NCBI GenBank assembly: GCA_023213395.1
Contig: CM041465.1
Location: 84,141,741-84,205,740, forward strand
Length of the DNA: 64,000 nt
Direction of reading: 5' to 3'
Source of the DNA: Cycas panzhihuaensis
Lineage: Eukaryota > Cycadophyta
The position numbers and the translations under genes were made by a program. Shown here in pieces: positions 11,861-24,219 of the stretch; within the stretch, counting starts at the first letter, position 1, and the number at the start of each line of letters is the position of its first letter. The notes under the pieces were generated by a model, which ran no database searches, was not told the origin of the DNA, and worked only from the letters and a program-made list of their open reading frames with translations.

Positions 11861-12420
11861 TCTTCATTAAGAGTAAGGTCCAATTCTTCTGGTTCAAGCT
11901 TAATGAAAAGTAATATATGTACCCTTACTCTATATGCACTTCTAGTGCTAGTTTTGCCTACTTTATCTAGTTGCAAATACTTGCGTAGTTGGTAGGCTTT
12001 ACGAAGACCTTGAGTTAGGAATGAGGTTTTTATTTCCACAACCTCTTGGTCTTTGTTTTAATCCTGAAAAGAACATGTGAAATATTTGGCATGGAGAAAG
12101 TTGATGATGCTGGAGAATATGGGCTAGCCACTAATGTTGGAGAAGATGGTTTTTCTACTATGGCTTTGCCTTTATCAACTTGTCTATTTACAAATGATGG
12201 TTTTGGATGTATACGCATTGGTTGGGAGCCACAACTTATATCCTCCAGGGCTCTATTATCAGATTCCAAGATTTTGAGTAACTATTAAACATCTCTCTTC
12301 CTAAAGTTTAGAATTTGGATATCAAATTTAGTAGCATCATTATATTTTAGTATGAAAGTATCTTAGAGTCAAGTCTGAGTAGTTGATATTTAGTCTTTGC
12401 AAAGATAACATCTCTAATAA
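11861..12420 (-). pseudogene. C1 integrase-RT linker, Ser/Pro-rich
   Basis: The minus-strand open stretch 12030-12269 is rich in Ser, Pro and Ala (SSPTLVASPYSPASSTFSMP). It aligns with 55911-56120 in C3, so it is a family feature, not a shadow frame. Such flexible linkers lie between integrase and RT in copia polyproteins. Confidence 0.65.
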
Positions 12421-13200
12421 TTATAATTTTACATTATAAAGGTAGAAAAACCTTATATCCCTTTTTATCCATAGCGTATCCAACAAAGATACCTTTGAGG
12501 GGTCTATCTTGGATCTTGTTTCTATGTTCCTCCAAAATGTGAGCATACCAAGTGGAGCTAAAAATTTTAAAGTGGGGGATAGAGGGAATTTTTCCATATT
12601 ATATTTCATGTAGAGAGGGCTCGAGCTTGGAGGGACTAATAGTGTTGATGCAATAGATAGATAGGGATGTTCTTATATACCAGCATAGCACGAGCCATAT
12701 TCATGATGGTCCTATTCATACACTTGGTAATTCTATTTTGCTAAGGTGTACCTACAACAATGATATGATATTTGATTCCATGCTGATGTAGGTATGATTC
12801 AAACTCATTAGATATATACTTGTCACTATTATCAGTCCTAAGTATTTTGATCTTGAATCCAGATTCATTTTCCACGCGGGCCTTAAAAGCTTGAAACATA
12901 GAAAAAACTTCATCTTTCTTTACAAGAAAAGCAACTCATACTTTCTTGGTAAAATTATCAATGAAAGTAATATAGTACCACTTCTATTTGAAAGAAGGGA
13001 TGGGCATAGGACTACATATATATGAGTGTACAAGCTATAAAGGTTGGCTAGATTTTCATTGACTATGAGGAAAGGGTTATCTTTGAGATTTGACAATGAT
13101 ACATGCTTCACATTTGAAGGGCTTAGAGAAGAGCCTAGGCATACTAGGAAGAGTGGCATATATTTCTCTTAAACGATCAATTTTGATATGGCCCATATGA
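12421..13200 (-). pseudogene. C1 integrase (broken)
   Basis: Minus-strand reading gives WYYITFIDNF near 12960 (first catalytic Asp), KIKILRTDNSD near 12840 (second Asp kept) and an ITKCMNRT segment near 12720 where the third acid has become Lys. The piece 12421-12609 is the integrase C-terminus but in a shifted frame. It cannot be catalytic. Confidence 0.78.
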
Positions 13201-13660
13201 GAATGTCATAGGGATACTTGGAATAATGTTTTAGGAGTTAGGGTTGTGGTAAAGGCAAATTCATCATCAACATAGTTAGCTTCAGAGGATGGTGAGCTAG
13301 TTAGGCAAAAAAGCTTACCATCAAGAATTCCAATCATAATTACAACATTTAAAGGAGGGTGGATTACATAGAGAGTATGATTATTTATAGTTACACTCAG
13401 ATCAAAACCACAAGAGACAAGGGTAGACAAGGAGAGTAGGTTCTTCTTTAGAGTAGGAATATATAAAACATCAACAAGGGTAAAATTTGGAAGGCCTGGG
13501 AGTTTCAGGCAAATAGTTCCAAGTCCTTCAACTAGATGAGATGATATGTCATCTATGTGTACAACACCATGAACTTCAAAGTTAAAATCTTGAAAGAACT
13601 AGTGATGACAAGTCATGTATTATGTTGCTCCAGTATCCATGATCCAAGATGAAGTATTTG
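13201..13660 (-). pseudogene. C1 protease and GAG-pre-integrase region (broken)
   Basis: Near 13640 the minus strand reads WIMDTGAT followed by a stop. The retropepsin D-T-G triad motif is therefore intact here, unlike in C3 (D-T-K). The open piece 13206-13430 covers the strand-rich C-terminal half (GFDLSVTINNHTLYVI). Confidence 0.75.
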
Positions 13661-14830
13661 AGATGATACTATTTGTAACTCCAAGTGGTGAAGGCAAAAG
13701 TGAATAAGCATAGCCACAATGAGCCTAAATATATTTAGTAGATCTATCAATAATATTTGATGAAGTGGTCCCAATTCTTTGAAGACGTGTGTAAGCAAAT
13801 TATGTTTCACCAAAAGCATCTTTAAAAGAAGTATTATCAACATTATGTATACCATGGCGTTATTTATAGCTTGGTAGTTTATTGGTGGTAGTTCTATAAT
13901 TTTTGGCACAGTGCCCTTTCCTATTATACCTTTGGCACACAATTATTTAATTCCCAATCCCATAAGAAGTATTAGGCTAGTTGGATTATCTTTGATTACT
14001 GGATCTAGGTCTAGGTTGATTATTTTGGCTTTGGCCTTGAGACTATTTTTGTTGGAGTTGAGGAGCCTATTGACCAAGAGGACATTGTCCTTATTATCTA
14101 CCTCTGCCTCTATCATAGGAATTACCACCTTTAGGAGAGTATTAACCTTGATTTTTGGTATAAAAAGGATCTTCTTCCACTTTAAAAAAGTATCAGTTGG
14201 ATCAGATATAGTGGAAAAGTTTGTATCATAGGTCTTATCAAATTCAATGAAGTTATCAATAAGATCCTCAAAATTTAGGGTCTTCAAAGTGCCTCTAGAT
14301 TGAAGACTTCCCAATGGATTTTTATAGTCTAGGATATGGAGATATGACTAAATCAAAAAAGCCCATGTAATGCATTGAGTTTTGAAATCTTTATCAATAG
14401 CTTACTTGATTGGACAAAGGAAATTGATTGTCTCATTTGCATGTCCTTTTTACATTTTCAATTTGTTCATTTTTAACACTAAATAAATAAATTCTAAGTC
14501 TAATTTAGTGTTAAAGTTCTTCTTTAGAACTTCAAGAACTTTCCATGCTATATCATGTATAGCTTCATCAATGAGATTATGTAGGGAATATTCAGTGACA
14601 AGAAGTATCCCTGCATAAATTTTATCATTATGAAGTTCCCATTGGTATTTAGTTACAGCTTTAGTGGGAGCAGTTAGAGCACCTCTTCTAGAAGCAGCTG
14701 AGGTAGCTATAGCTACAATAAATAGTGTAGGTTGTAAGTGATCTCTCCAAAGACCTTCATACTTTATAACATTTCTGATACTAGTGAACCACATGTCCTA
14801 ATTTTCTTTCCCTTTAAGAATGTAGTTCAT
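13661..14830 (-). pseudogene. C1 gag (broken)
   Basis: The start codon at 14830-14828 gives MNYILKGKEN, then a stop, then an open stretch at 14450-14794 (MWFTSIRNVIKYEGLWRDH). This is the copia gag head, with the WFT...LW pattern. A further open piece spans 13943-14314. The zinc knuckle near 13905-13950 reads CQRYNRKGHCAKNY, so two of its Cys are Tyr. The start was chosen because C3 and C5 align at the same codon, there mutated to ATA and GTG. Confidence 0.85.
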
Positions 14831-16880
14831 ATTTTACTTAAACTGTGAAGATATGGTGTATTTTGAGAAGGGAAGAAACGAGTAAGGGACTATAAAAGTG
14901 ATGGTAATAAATGACTAATTACTATTTATAAATAGGAGATACAATGAAATAGTGTAGCAAAAGGAAGAAGAAGTGAGAATGGTTGCTCAAAGATGAAGGG
15001 AACAACTTAGAGTTACCAACACATGTGACAAATATTAACCTAACACAGTAGGAATATGAGAAGCACTATGATAAAAATTAGTCACTAACATTTGTGGAAA
15101 ATATTAACCTAATACAGGAGGAATATGAGGAGTACTATGATTGTGATTATACTATGGATCATTTTTTACAAATAAGTAAGTGATCAATATACAAGATTGT
15201 AGGTCAATGTAAAAGTTGGCATCATTGGGTATACATAACTTGAAACTCAAATGTAGGATGTGTAATCAACCCAATAACCTCTAATTTATGTCCAATATAT
15301 AGTTAAGGTTGTTAAAGGGATGCCTAGACTTCTAGTATAATTAAGTTGGCCTTCACCCATTATACTCGTAATTGTGTTTGGTGATGAAATCTAAGTCACA
15401 ATGGTGCCCAAGTACTCCCTATCCTCACCCAGTTCACCAATTAGTAGCCATATACCTCCTCTAAAGAGTGGTACATGCATGCCCATGACTATGATGAATA
15501 TTAGATTAGGTGTATTTTAATCTTATATTTAAAGTTCCATTTTTCTTAGTTGGTTATCAGGATGATCCCTGATTGAGACACGATGGTATGATTAACCAAA
15601 CCTCACTAATATTCTGGTTCAATCCAGTCCCAATTTGAAACCCACACCTCCTTTATGGCACAACATTCTACCAACCAAGGTATCTCAATCTTGGAAAGTA
15701 TGTGAATAGGTACAAGATGGTAGAAAATAACATATGTGACGCGTTTCATTTAAGGAGAGTGAAAAGATTATCAAATTTGTATCAAACGTACATATAACTA
15801 AAAAATAAAATGCTTGATTGGAGTGCTTTTAGAGTGCTTATTTGGAGTGTCTTTAGAGTGTTTCCTTGAAGTGATTTTGGAGTGCTAGAATATAATGTTG
15901 ATAAGTGAGTGAGGACACCAGATATTACTCTGATCTAGGTGTTTTTTACTCACTTTTGTAATGGGCTTTTAAGCCTTATAAAAAGAAGGAAGAAAATTTC
16001 TTCATTTTTTTTCTTAAATACAAAAAGAAAATTGTCTTCACTAAATTAGTAATAACTTTCTCCCATAATAATGAAATTAAGTGTCAAGTTTTTTGCTAAA
16101 AACTAGACTTAGAGCTTCATCTTTAAGAAGTGGAATCAGGTTCCAAATGAGTGCTTAAAATTTTTTGGCAATCCCGCAAAGCTAGGAGAATATATTTTTC
16201 TAGAATTCTTGCTAAAAATAATTGTTATTCACTAAAATAGTAATAACTTTCTTATACGACAGTGAAATTGGAGCTAGTTTTTATGCTAGAAACTAGACTC
16301 GGAGCCTTATTTTTAGAAATTAGAATTAGGTTAATTGGAGCTCTATAGAAGATTTTGTAGACCTATAAAGTTTAGTAAGCAAATTTTATTTCTGCAAAAA
16401 TTTTAGCTTGCTAATATCTTATTAACACATGATATCATATGAAATTTCCATCATTTTTTAATTACTAGGATCCTAACATGGGCAAGGTGAGAGCATCCAA
16501 TGATGGATATTTTAAATGACTCCAAATTCTTTTAAAAAGAAAAGGGCAGAACCTCCCCTTACAATCATTCTTCTAAAAGTTGGAAAACTTTTAGAAGAAT
16601 TTCCCCTTATTAAATGGATAAAAAGAGGGGAAAGAAAAGAAGAATGAGATAGAATAAATAGCTACCAAAGGATTAGAATCCTTAGGCCTTACAACTCCTT
16701 GTATTTTGCTTCCAAACTTGTAAAAGAGAAAGGAAAATCGAGCAATATTAAATATGCTATGATAAGAACTTGAAAAATTTTCTAAGTCCACTTTCATAAT
16801 CTCCTTTACCATATGGATTGTGGGGGACAAGGAAGTGATGGCTCCATTATAAGTGAAATTGAGGAATATAAAGGAAGTAA
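14831..16880 (-). other. C1 5' leader, long untranslated region
   Basis: About 2 kb between primer site and gag, conserved in C3 and C5. It contains a tandem duplication with a 190-bp period (anchors at 16101 and 16291) and, near 15815-15890, several short repeats of the form gagtgc/tttaga. No coding potential was seen. Confidence 0.75.
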
Positions 16881-16892
16881 GCTCTGATACCA
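16881..16892 (-). promoter_or_regulatory. C1 primer binding site (initiator tRNA-Met)
   Basis: Minus strand reads TGGTATCAGAGC, two bases inside the 5' LTR. This is the full 12-base match expected for this primer. Confidence 0.88.
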
Positions 16893-16894
16893 CA

Positions 16895-17192
16895 TGAAAA
16901 GAGTGGATTTATCCTTTAGCTCCATGCATTAAATAGAAAGGCAAACATGAGAGCAAGAGAGACTTGAGAGAAAAAGAGTACCTCTCATAAAATGGGGAGA
17001 TAACAATGAGCCTCCTTCATTGAGCTTTTACTTTTATATTAAGAGAGGGAGCATTAGAGTTAGGTGAAATGAAATTACACATAATGTACATGAAAGTATA
17101 TTTCACTTAAGTGATCTAATTTAAAGTTCACTTAAGATCCTTTTTAGAAATAATCAACTAATGTAATTACCTTGTAACATTAACCCTTTTCA
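16895..17192 (-). repeat. C1 5' LTR
   Basis: Begins TGAAAAG and ends CTTTTCA on the plus strand, a perfect terminal inverted pair. Matches 9589-9884. Confidence 0.92.
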
Positions 17193-17640
17193 CTATAGAT
17201 ATTCATATTCAATCAACCCTTTGATATTATGAGGGCCCATTATGTACTAATTAGTCCTTTTAAGGATGTTATCTATTATTTGATTGATCTTATATCAGGT
17301 TATGGTTATTTAGATTTTAATTCATGTCTATCAATTGATACAATATTGTCTTATTTATTTTCTTATACTATGTATTTTATTTGTTAGTTAGTTAGTTTCT
17401 TATTTCATTTTTCTCTTTTATATTCACCTTATCTAGCACATCACACACTCTTGCATGTTGCCCTTAGCCTAATCAATCAAACAAATTATTTATCTTCCCT
17501 ACACCTAACATATAAGAGATGTTTGACTGCCCTAAGAGGTGTGTATACTTGTGCCTCTCCTCACTCATATCCCCCTTACCTTTTGAGTCTATGAGAAGGT
17601 TGTGATTTACCTATTTTCTCCTCTTTCATATCTACATTTA
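17193..17640 (+). repeat. TAT element 5' LTR, second part
   Basis: Starts with the ctata duplication (17193-17197) and then aligns with 60430-60879, including the shared stretch tgttgcccttagcct. The end is set where similarity to the 3' LTR stops. Confidence 0.8.
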
Positions 17641-17662
17641 TTAGTGACCCACTAATAGGGTG
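17641..17662 (+). promoter_or_regulatory. TAT element primer binding site (possible tRNA-Arg type)
   Basis: TTAGTGACCCACTAATAGGG lies directly inside the LTR. It resembles a decayed version of the tRNA-Arg site used by TAT/Ogre elements. The match is imperfect, so the primer identity is inference. Confidence 0.4.
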
Positions 17663-18650
17663 TTAGCTTCACATTATATTGTTATCTCCCCTCCCTTCTT
17701 CTTTATTTGAGCCCTTCGAGATAAGGCAAGACTTTATTAGCTCCACTGCCTATCTTTATGAGGATCCCTCATACTTATCATTTAGCTTTAGAGCCTAAGT
17801 GCATGACATACTTATATAACCTTCTTATTCTTTCATCCCTTCTATTTACATATAATAATTATCTTGCTACCTTAGAGGGCTTCCTCCATCTAATTCTTAG
17901 CCATCTTACCCACTTGGTCTTTCAATTGATGAGCATTCCCCAATGGTAAGTGAATCCCCCCTTGAGTGATCCTAGGACCCCTTTTAATCCTAGCCTTAAT
18001 AATATTAATCAATCCATATTCCATCCAAGACTCTTATCAAGCCTAAGATCTATACCAACCCAATGCCAAAGATTGGTCCCAGATAGTAGAACCTTATAAG
18101 TCTTGATAGCCTAATTAGAAAAGAGTTAATCCAACTTACTAAGCCTACGAAGTAGAAGAAATCTATTAAAACCCTGTAAGGTCCCCTATTCATGTTGTTG
18201 GAGCTCCCTAGCTATATGACTCTTTTATAGATCCTTAAGTCATTAGTGGAGGCCTTCTCTTTTTACTAGGCACAAGTGGGCAAGTAGATTATAGATCTGC
18301 TTTAGACCCAAAATACCCTTTGGGATGTAATTACCACCCTAAGAGTATAGTTTGAGGTAGTTATAGGAGGGATCATGCTTGCTTGGGCTTCTTGGTTATA
18401 TATAGGTGCCCCTAACTCTATCCCATCCATTCCTATTACACTCCTTTTTTGCCTTAATAACAAGTAACCTCTTAGTTGGTTTCCTAAACTATTACCCCAA
18501 CTATCCAACCCTTATTGATAGTTTCCCTATATATGGGCACTTTATCAAGGGTGGCTTCTCAACCTAATTATCCTATTTCCTAACCTATCCTACTTGTCCT
18601 CCCACTTGCTCCTGTAATAAGTGGCCTTCATACCTCTATTTTGTAGCCAA
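17663..18650 (+). other. TAT element leader or gag N-terminal region
   Basis: Positioned between the primer site and the recognisable gag. Only short open pieces occur (for example 17758-17949, 63 codons) and none has a clear domain. Confidence 0.4.
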
Positions 18651-20119
18651 CTACTACTTGGGCCCCTTCTCTCATACCACCTATTCCACCTCATCCTTTC
18701 CTTACTAGACCTTATGGAGTGCCTCAACCTCCTCCTCATTTTGTTTGGCCTACCTAAGTTATACCTTAACTTGATTAGTCCACCTTCATCCCACTTGAGT
18801 ATATAACTCAATAGTGGGTTTAAGGTGGGCCTCATCCTTTACCTACTTATGATGTAGACTCACTCCACCTATATGGGGTTGCCCCTCTAATTAGAGGCCC
18901 ATATATATATAAACTACTTCCCCATACTCCATCTTGTCCTATTTCATCCTACCAACATGTGGCTCCTTAATCTAGCTCCATTGACTAAATACCACTTGTC
19001 TAAACCTAACAAGCCTAGCTTGTACTAGTACTTATCCTATCTTATATGTTTATTCCTTAAGGAACTATTACATAAGGTGGAATGTCTTACCAACCCCTTC
19101 ATATGGAGCCTCAGTCTATGAATGTCTCCCTCCTTGTATGCTTGGCCTCTACATTTTGACAATAGCTCTTTATTAGGCTAGGGCATCCCCCAACTTTAAT
19201 ACCCTTCCTACTACTAAGGGTATGACCCATATGGTAGGGCCTAATTACAATAAGCTTATCAACCATAGCTAATATTTCCACCCCTTTATCCCTTAGCTTA
19301 GATTAGCTTAAGGCATACCTATTTGTTAACTATAAGACTAGCCCACTTTCTTTAAAATCCCTTAGGACTAACATGCTACCTCCCTCTTCTAAAGTACCTA
19401 AGTTTGAGGGTACTTTATCTTAGGACCCTACCAATCACATTAGAAAATTTGCTATGGCATGAATTGACTACTAGTCTTATGACCATATCTTGATGAAGTT
19501 GCTCCTAATATCTCTCTAAGGGGATGCCTTAAAATAGTTGTACTATTTACCTACCTATTTTATCTACTATTTTTAATAATTTATGGATACATTTATCAAT
19601 TATTTTAACATTGAATGCCCTTTTAAGAATAGGGATAAATCACTTCTATTGCTCAAATAGGGCTACAAATAACTTAATAAAGACTTTGTGTGTCACTTCC
19701 ATGATCTTCTTCCTTTATCTAAGGGCACACTTCTCAAAGACTTAAAAAAGATATATTTATGAATGACCTTTATCCAAAAGCTTATGTAAAATTTCTTAAG
19801 ATGGGTGTAACCACCTGTGACTCAGTAATTATAAAATGCCTTGCTTTAGAGTCCATCAAGATCCAAGAATGCCTTAAAAGGACTAATGAACACTCTCCCC
19901 TATATGATGTAAGACACTACCTCCATTATAGGACTAAAGGCCCTAGCCATAGGCTTTGAGGCCTCTTGTTGATAATGCTGATAAGATAATAGATTATGTT
20001 ACATATATTATTCAATTATTTTAATGAGTGGTAAAAGTCCCAAAGCTCAAACCATCCTTTAGTTAGCTAAATCCATTAGTCCTTTCATATAAATATAGGC
20101 TAATTCCTCAAGCTTCTTC
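18651..20119 (+). pseudogene. TAT element gag, 5' portion (broken, interrupted by G2)
   Basis: A Pro-rich N-terminal part (PIPPHPFLTRPYGVPQPPP near 18680) precedes a retrotransposon gag core at about 19386-19770. There PKFEGTLS, DPTNHIRKFAMA and a TFINYF segment follow the usual order of the family. Stops are frequent, again mostly TAG or TAA. The open piece 19759-19959 continues the gag C-terminal half. G2 interrupts the frame at 20119 and the sequence resumes at 31840. Confidence 0.72.
20115..20119. repeat. Target site of G2, left (tcttc)
   Basis: Pairs with tcttt at 31835-31839, a 4 of 5 match, flanking the outermost LTRs of the tandem element. Confidence 0.65.
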
Positions 20120-20975
20120 TAATCTAGGAGGATCTACCATATGTCTATAGGAGGCAAAAAATTCTAAAAATTGGAATAATTAAAAGAGATAGGTACAAAT
20201 GGTATTAAACTAATATCATTTTTTTTAGAAAGGAAGAAGACACATCCCACTATATGTGTGCAAAAGGTGGGGTTTAGAAAACATCATCTGATTAAATTGC
20301 AAGCCTTATTTTGCAGAAAATTAATCCCACAGCCAACAGAAAAATAACAAATATATACTATTATTAAATCAATAAAAATAAGGCCAAATGATATCCAAAT
20401 GAGCTAAAATTCATGTGTACCTATAGGTGTACTAAAGTTGAGTATAATTGGAGTTTGTTAACCCTAGGTACCAAGCTACAACATTTTGAAATTACATGAA
20501 TGCTACTTGGACAACATGCATTCTAGTTATTAGTAGTTGTATTTACATGATTTCCACTTGTTAAACATGCATTATGGGTTTCTTTCTATAAATTGAGCCC
20601 TCAAGAGCTTATTTATGTGTTTGGAGACTTCATTTTTAAATATGAAAGACACTTGAGTTGGGAGCATCCTTGGGGAAGCACTTAAAGGGTTGGAGGCCCC
20701 TTTATGGTATAATTGTATCATCTATTCCTTATAACTTGACCATTCTTTTGCTAGTTGTTTTCTCCACTATTAAATAGAGATTTTTCTAGTTTAATAAAAG
20801 TATTACTCTTCTTACATTTAGAGCAATGATAATTTTAAATGATTTAGTGTAGAATTTCCTTTTACAGGCTCATTCTTATTTTGATGTTATTGAGAATTCT
20901 ACATTAACACCTAGGGTCTCAAGGAGAAAGGTTGGTAATTGAGTTCTTCACCAATTATTCTTTACTTTTGGATCA
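20120..20975 (+). repeat. G2 LTR 1
   Basis: Starts taatct (against TGATCC in LTR 3) and ends GGATCA, giving a terminal inverted pair. It is shorter than LTRs 2 and 3 because it has only one copy of a 40-bp start repeat. Confidence 0.87.
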
Positions 20976-20981
20976 TATTTT

Positions 20982-20993
20982 TGGTATCAGAGC
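20982..20993 (+). promoter_or_regulatory. G2 unit 1 primer binding site (initiator tRNA-Met)
   Basis: TGGTATCAGAGC, six bases after LTR 1. Confidence 0.9.
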
Positions 20994-21109
20994 TTGTGAT
21001 CTTTGTTATGGGGACTTGAATGATATAGACAAGGAAAGGATACTAAGAGAAAGGAGAAGATTTTCTTATGTTGTAATCACTAAGAAGACAAGGAAAGAAT
21101 CTAAGCACC

Positions 21110-22230
21110 ATGGCTGAAAAAGAAGATGAAGAAATTAGATTTGAGAATCTTGAGAAGAACATAGAAGTATTGATACAAATGATGACCCAACTTCTACCTC
21201 TATTCAAGGGCAAAGGCAAAGAGAAGGAAGTTGAAGGAGGATCCACATATGAACACAACCATGAAGAGGAAGAGGAGGAGACCTTAAAGAACTCATTTGA
21301 AGAACGCAAGGGCACTTCATCTCATCAACCCTTCAAGGTGGAGGTAAAGTTGGACATTCCAACTTATGATAGAGAGGTAAATACTAAAAAGCTATACCAT
21401 TGGTTAGATTAACTTAAAACCTACTTCATAATTTATGCTTAGAGTAATGCTCAAAAGCTTTTATTTTCAAGGCTAAGGTTGTGCAAACATGCATTGATAT
21501 AGTGGAATGTATATTTAAAGATTCATGATATATCTTCTTTTTTATGGATGGATTTTAAGAAAGTAATAAAGAAGTAATACTATCTTATAGGTCATGAGGA
21601 AGACCAATGGGTCACTTGGTAATATTTATGCTAAGGGAGAGGTATATATATCCAAGACTATACTTCTTTATTTTTTAGGCATGGCATGTTAATTGGTATT
21701 AATGTGGATGAACATAGCACTCTTATGAAATTCATTAGAGGATTTCATGAATACATACGGAAGAAACTAAGGCTTTTTAAGGTTTAATCCATTAGAGAAG
21801 TAAGTAAAATGGCTATTGCAATAGAAAGTAAAAGCAAGTAACTTATATTCATGTCTAAAGATTTTGCTTTTACTTCTAATAAGTATAAAAAGAATCCTAA
21901 ATTACACTCATCTAAAAGGCAAGAAGGAAAGAAGAAAAGAACTAATTTTGTTAAAAGTTCTAACTATTGTGAGCATTATGATATTAGCAGTCATGTTATA
22001 GTAAAGTGTTGGAAGTTGCATCCAAAGCTAAATCCAAAGAATATCAAGGATATGGAATTAAGAAAAAAGGAAAAAAGGAAAGCACTACTTTCTAAGGTGG
22101 AGCTTCAAAGTGAAGGAGAAGAAGAGAAGGTTACTCTACTTACAAATTATGGAGATGATGCTACAAGGGAGGAATTATTTCACTTAAAGCTTCAAGTAGG
22201 AAATAATACTATTAGTGCCATTATAGATTA
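21110..22230 (+). pseudogene. G2 unit 1 gag (broken)
   Basis: The start codon at 21110 (MAEKEDEEIRFENLEKN) opens 100 codons. A charged, coiled-coil-like head and an acidic Glu run (EEEEEE) precede KLDIPTYDREVN, the start of the gag core. Stops then break the core until 21851-22231, an open piece ending in a zinc knuckle near 21965-22015 (CEHY...H...CWKLHP). The second Cys of the knuckle is Tyr. The same start context follows the middle LTR at 26426. Confidence 0.83.
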
Positions 22231-24219
22231 GGGAGCTAAAAGAATTCGATCTCGAAAAATTTGGTAAAGAGCCTTGGGTTGCTAACTACTCCTTACCCTT
22301 ATCCATATCCTCTTGGTTGGATCATTAAAGATGTGGAAATACAAATATCAAAGCAATGTACACTTAAAATTTCCATCACTAATACTTTTATTGATGAAGT
22401 GATATATGATGTGGTAAGATTAGATGTATGCCATATTATACTTGGGAGTCCCTGCTTGTGGGATCGAAATGCACTCTTCTATCGAAGGGAGAGAAAGTAT
22501 TGGTTGATGAAGGATAACAAGGGCTTTATCATAAATGCTACAAAGAAGCACTTGGATAAGATGACATTAATTTTAGCCACTCAAGCAAAAAGGATGATCA
22601 ATGCATGTGGTAAATTTATCATCTTAATGGCAAGGAGAAAAGAAGAGCCAAGAGACAAAGGAGGCCCTTCTACTCATCCTCTTCTTATATCACCTAAAAA
22701 AATGCAATAAATTGAGGAGTTAAAGAGAAGGTATGACATTCTATTTCAACATGTTGATCGACTATCGTCAAAGAGAAAGATAGAGCATGAAATCACTCTT
22801 GTAGGAGATGCACCATTGCCTAATGTTGCTTTGTATAAGCACTCCATTATAGAGAATAATGAGATAAAGAGGCAAGTTGAGGAGTCACTTGATCAAGGGG
22901 TCATAAGACCTTCATGTTCACCTTATGGGTCACCAATTTTCTTAGTGCCTAAGAAGGATGGAGGATGGAGAATATGCATAGACTTTCATGCTTTGAATAA
23001 AATCATAATTAAAAATCAGTACCCTTTTCCTTGCATACATGATTTGCTTGATCAAATTCATCATGCTTGTTATTTTATTAAGTTGGATTTAAAAAGTGGT
23101 TATCACCAAGTTAAGGTCAAAGAGGAGGACACACAGATGATGACCTTCAAAACAAAGCAAGGACTCTTTGAATATATGGTTATGCCTTTTGGATTGTGTA
23201 ATTCTCCTACAATATTCATCAGGCTAATGAATGAAGTATTAAGGCCTTAATTGGATAATTTTTTTGTTATCTATCTTGATGATATTTTAATTTTTAGCAA
23301 CATATAGGAGGAACACTTGCAGCACATAGAAGAAGTTTTGAAGACTTTGGCTAAGCATCACTTGAAGCTTAGTACAAAAAAGTGTAAATTTGGTAAGGAG
23401 AACTTGGTCTTCTTAAGCTTTTTAGTTAGAGGAGGGAAGTTAAGCATTGATCCACTCAAGACTCAAGCCATCCTCAAATGGCCTAGGCCAACAAACATCA
23501 GAGAGATGAGAAGTTTTTTGGGAGCTTATCAATACTTGAGAAAGTTTATTCTTCGTTTCTCACAGATTGCAGCACCTCTATATGGATTGACAAAAGTTAG
23601 TAAAATATTTACTTGGGGTTCTAAGGAGGAAAAATCTTTTCTTCTTTCAAAGAAGAAAATTTGTGAAGCACCAGTTTTGGCAATGCCAAATTTGTAAAGG
23701 CCTTTTGAAGTAGAAGTTGATATAAGTAGAAATGTGATGGGAGTTGTCCTTATTTAAGATGGGAACCCTATTAATTACCATTCAAAATTCTTCATCCCTC
23801 AAGTAAAAAACTACCTAACATATGATCGAGAAATGTTTGCATTATATCAAGCATGCAAGCATTGGAGGTCCTACTTACTTGGAAAAGAGGTTGTAGTTCA
23901 TACCAATCATAAGCCTCTTCAATTTTTGCAAACCCAAAGTAAATTATAATAAGCAAGACACAGGAAGTGGATGAGTTATTTACAACAATTCAATATTGTA
24001 ATTAAGTACAAAAAGGGATCTACTGATAAAATTACTGATATGTTATCTAGACCACCTTATTCCACATCTTCTTCTTTGGCTTTTATTTGTAGTTCTCTTT
24101 TGAGTTTGCAAGTGGAGCCAATGCATCATGAAGAGTACAAAGACTTGTACCATAAAGATGAAGCCTTGAAGGAAGAATTAGAGAACTTAATAAAAGGAAG
24201 ACCTTCCCAGCTTACTTAG
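22190..24219 (+). pseudogene. G2 unit 1 protease, RT and RNase H (broken)
   Basis: Protease: AIID-stop-GAKR at about 22220, so the residue after the catalytic Asp is a stop. A second open piece, 22261-22710, holds VCHIILGSPCLW, the C-terminal protease strand. RT: open 22816-23250 with PKKDGGWRICID and KLDLKSGYHQV, then FVIYLDDILIF near 23265 after a stop, so the YLDD box is kept. The thumb is 23317-23697. RNase H near 23700-24080 shows FEVEVDIS and VHTNHKPLQF, where the usual Asp of this second motif is Asn. Stops separate these pieces, many shared with unit 2. Confidence 0.87.

Larger units (their letters stand above)
9589..17192 (-). mobile_element. C1: Ty1/copia element, minus strand
   Basis: A full-length 7604-bp copia element in the TAT 5' LTR. 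LTRs are 296 and 298 bp and the target duplication is ctata. Read on the minus strand the order is LTR, primer site, 2-kb leader, gag, protease, integrase, RT, RNase H, polypurine tract, LTR. This PR-IN-RT-RH order is copia. It belongs to the same family as C3 (43288-58543) and C5 (61546 on), with which it shares LTR, leader and gag. RNase H is the only long intact frame. Confidence 0.92.

Noticed and set aside
12046-12288. Plus-strand 80-codon frame
   Set aside because: It is antisense to the conserved Ser/Pro-rich copia linker of C1.
18302-18835. Minus-strand open frames of 68 and 81 codons
   Set aside because: They overlap the plus-strand Pro-rich TAT gag region. Their composition is the complement of that coding text and no domain is visible.
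21043-21315. Minus-strand Ser-rich 90-codon frame
   Set aside because: It is the complement of the Glu-rich G2 gag head, seen again at 26359-26574. A shadow.
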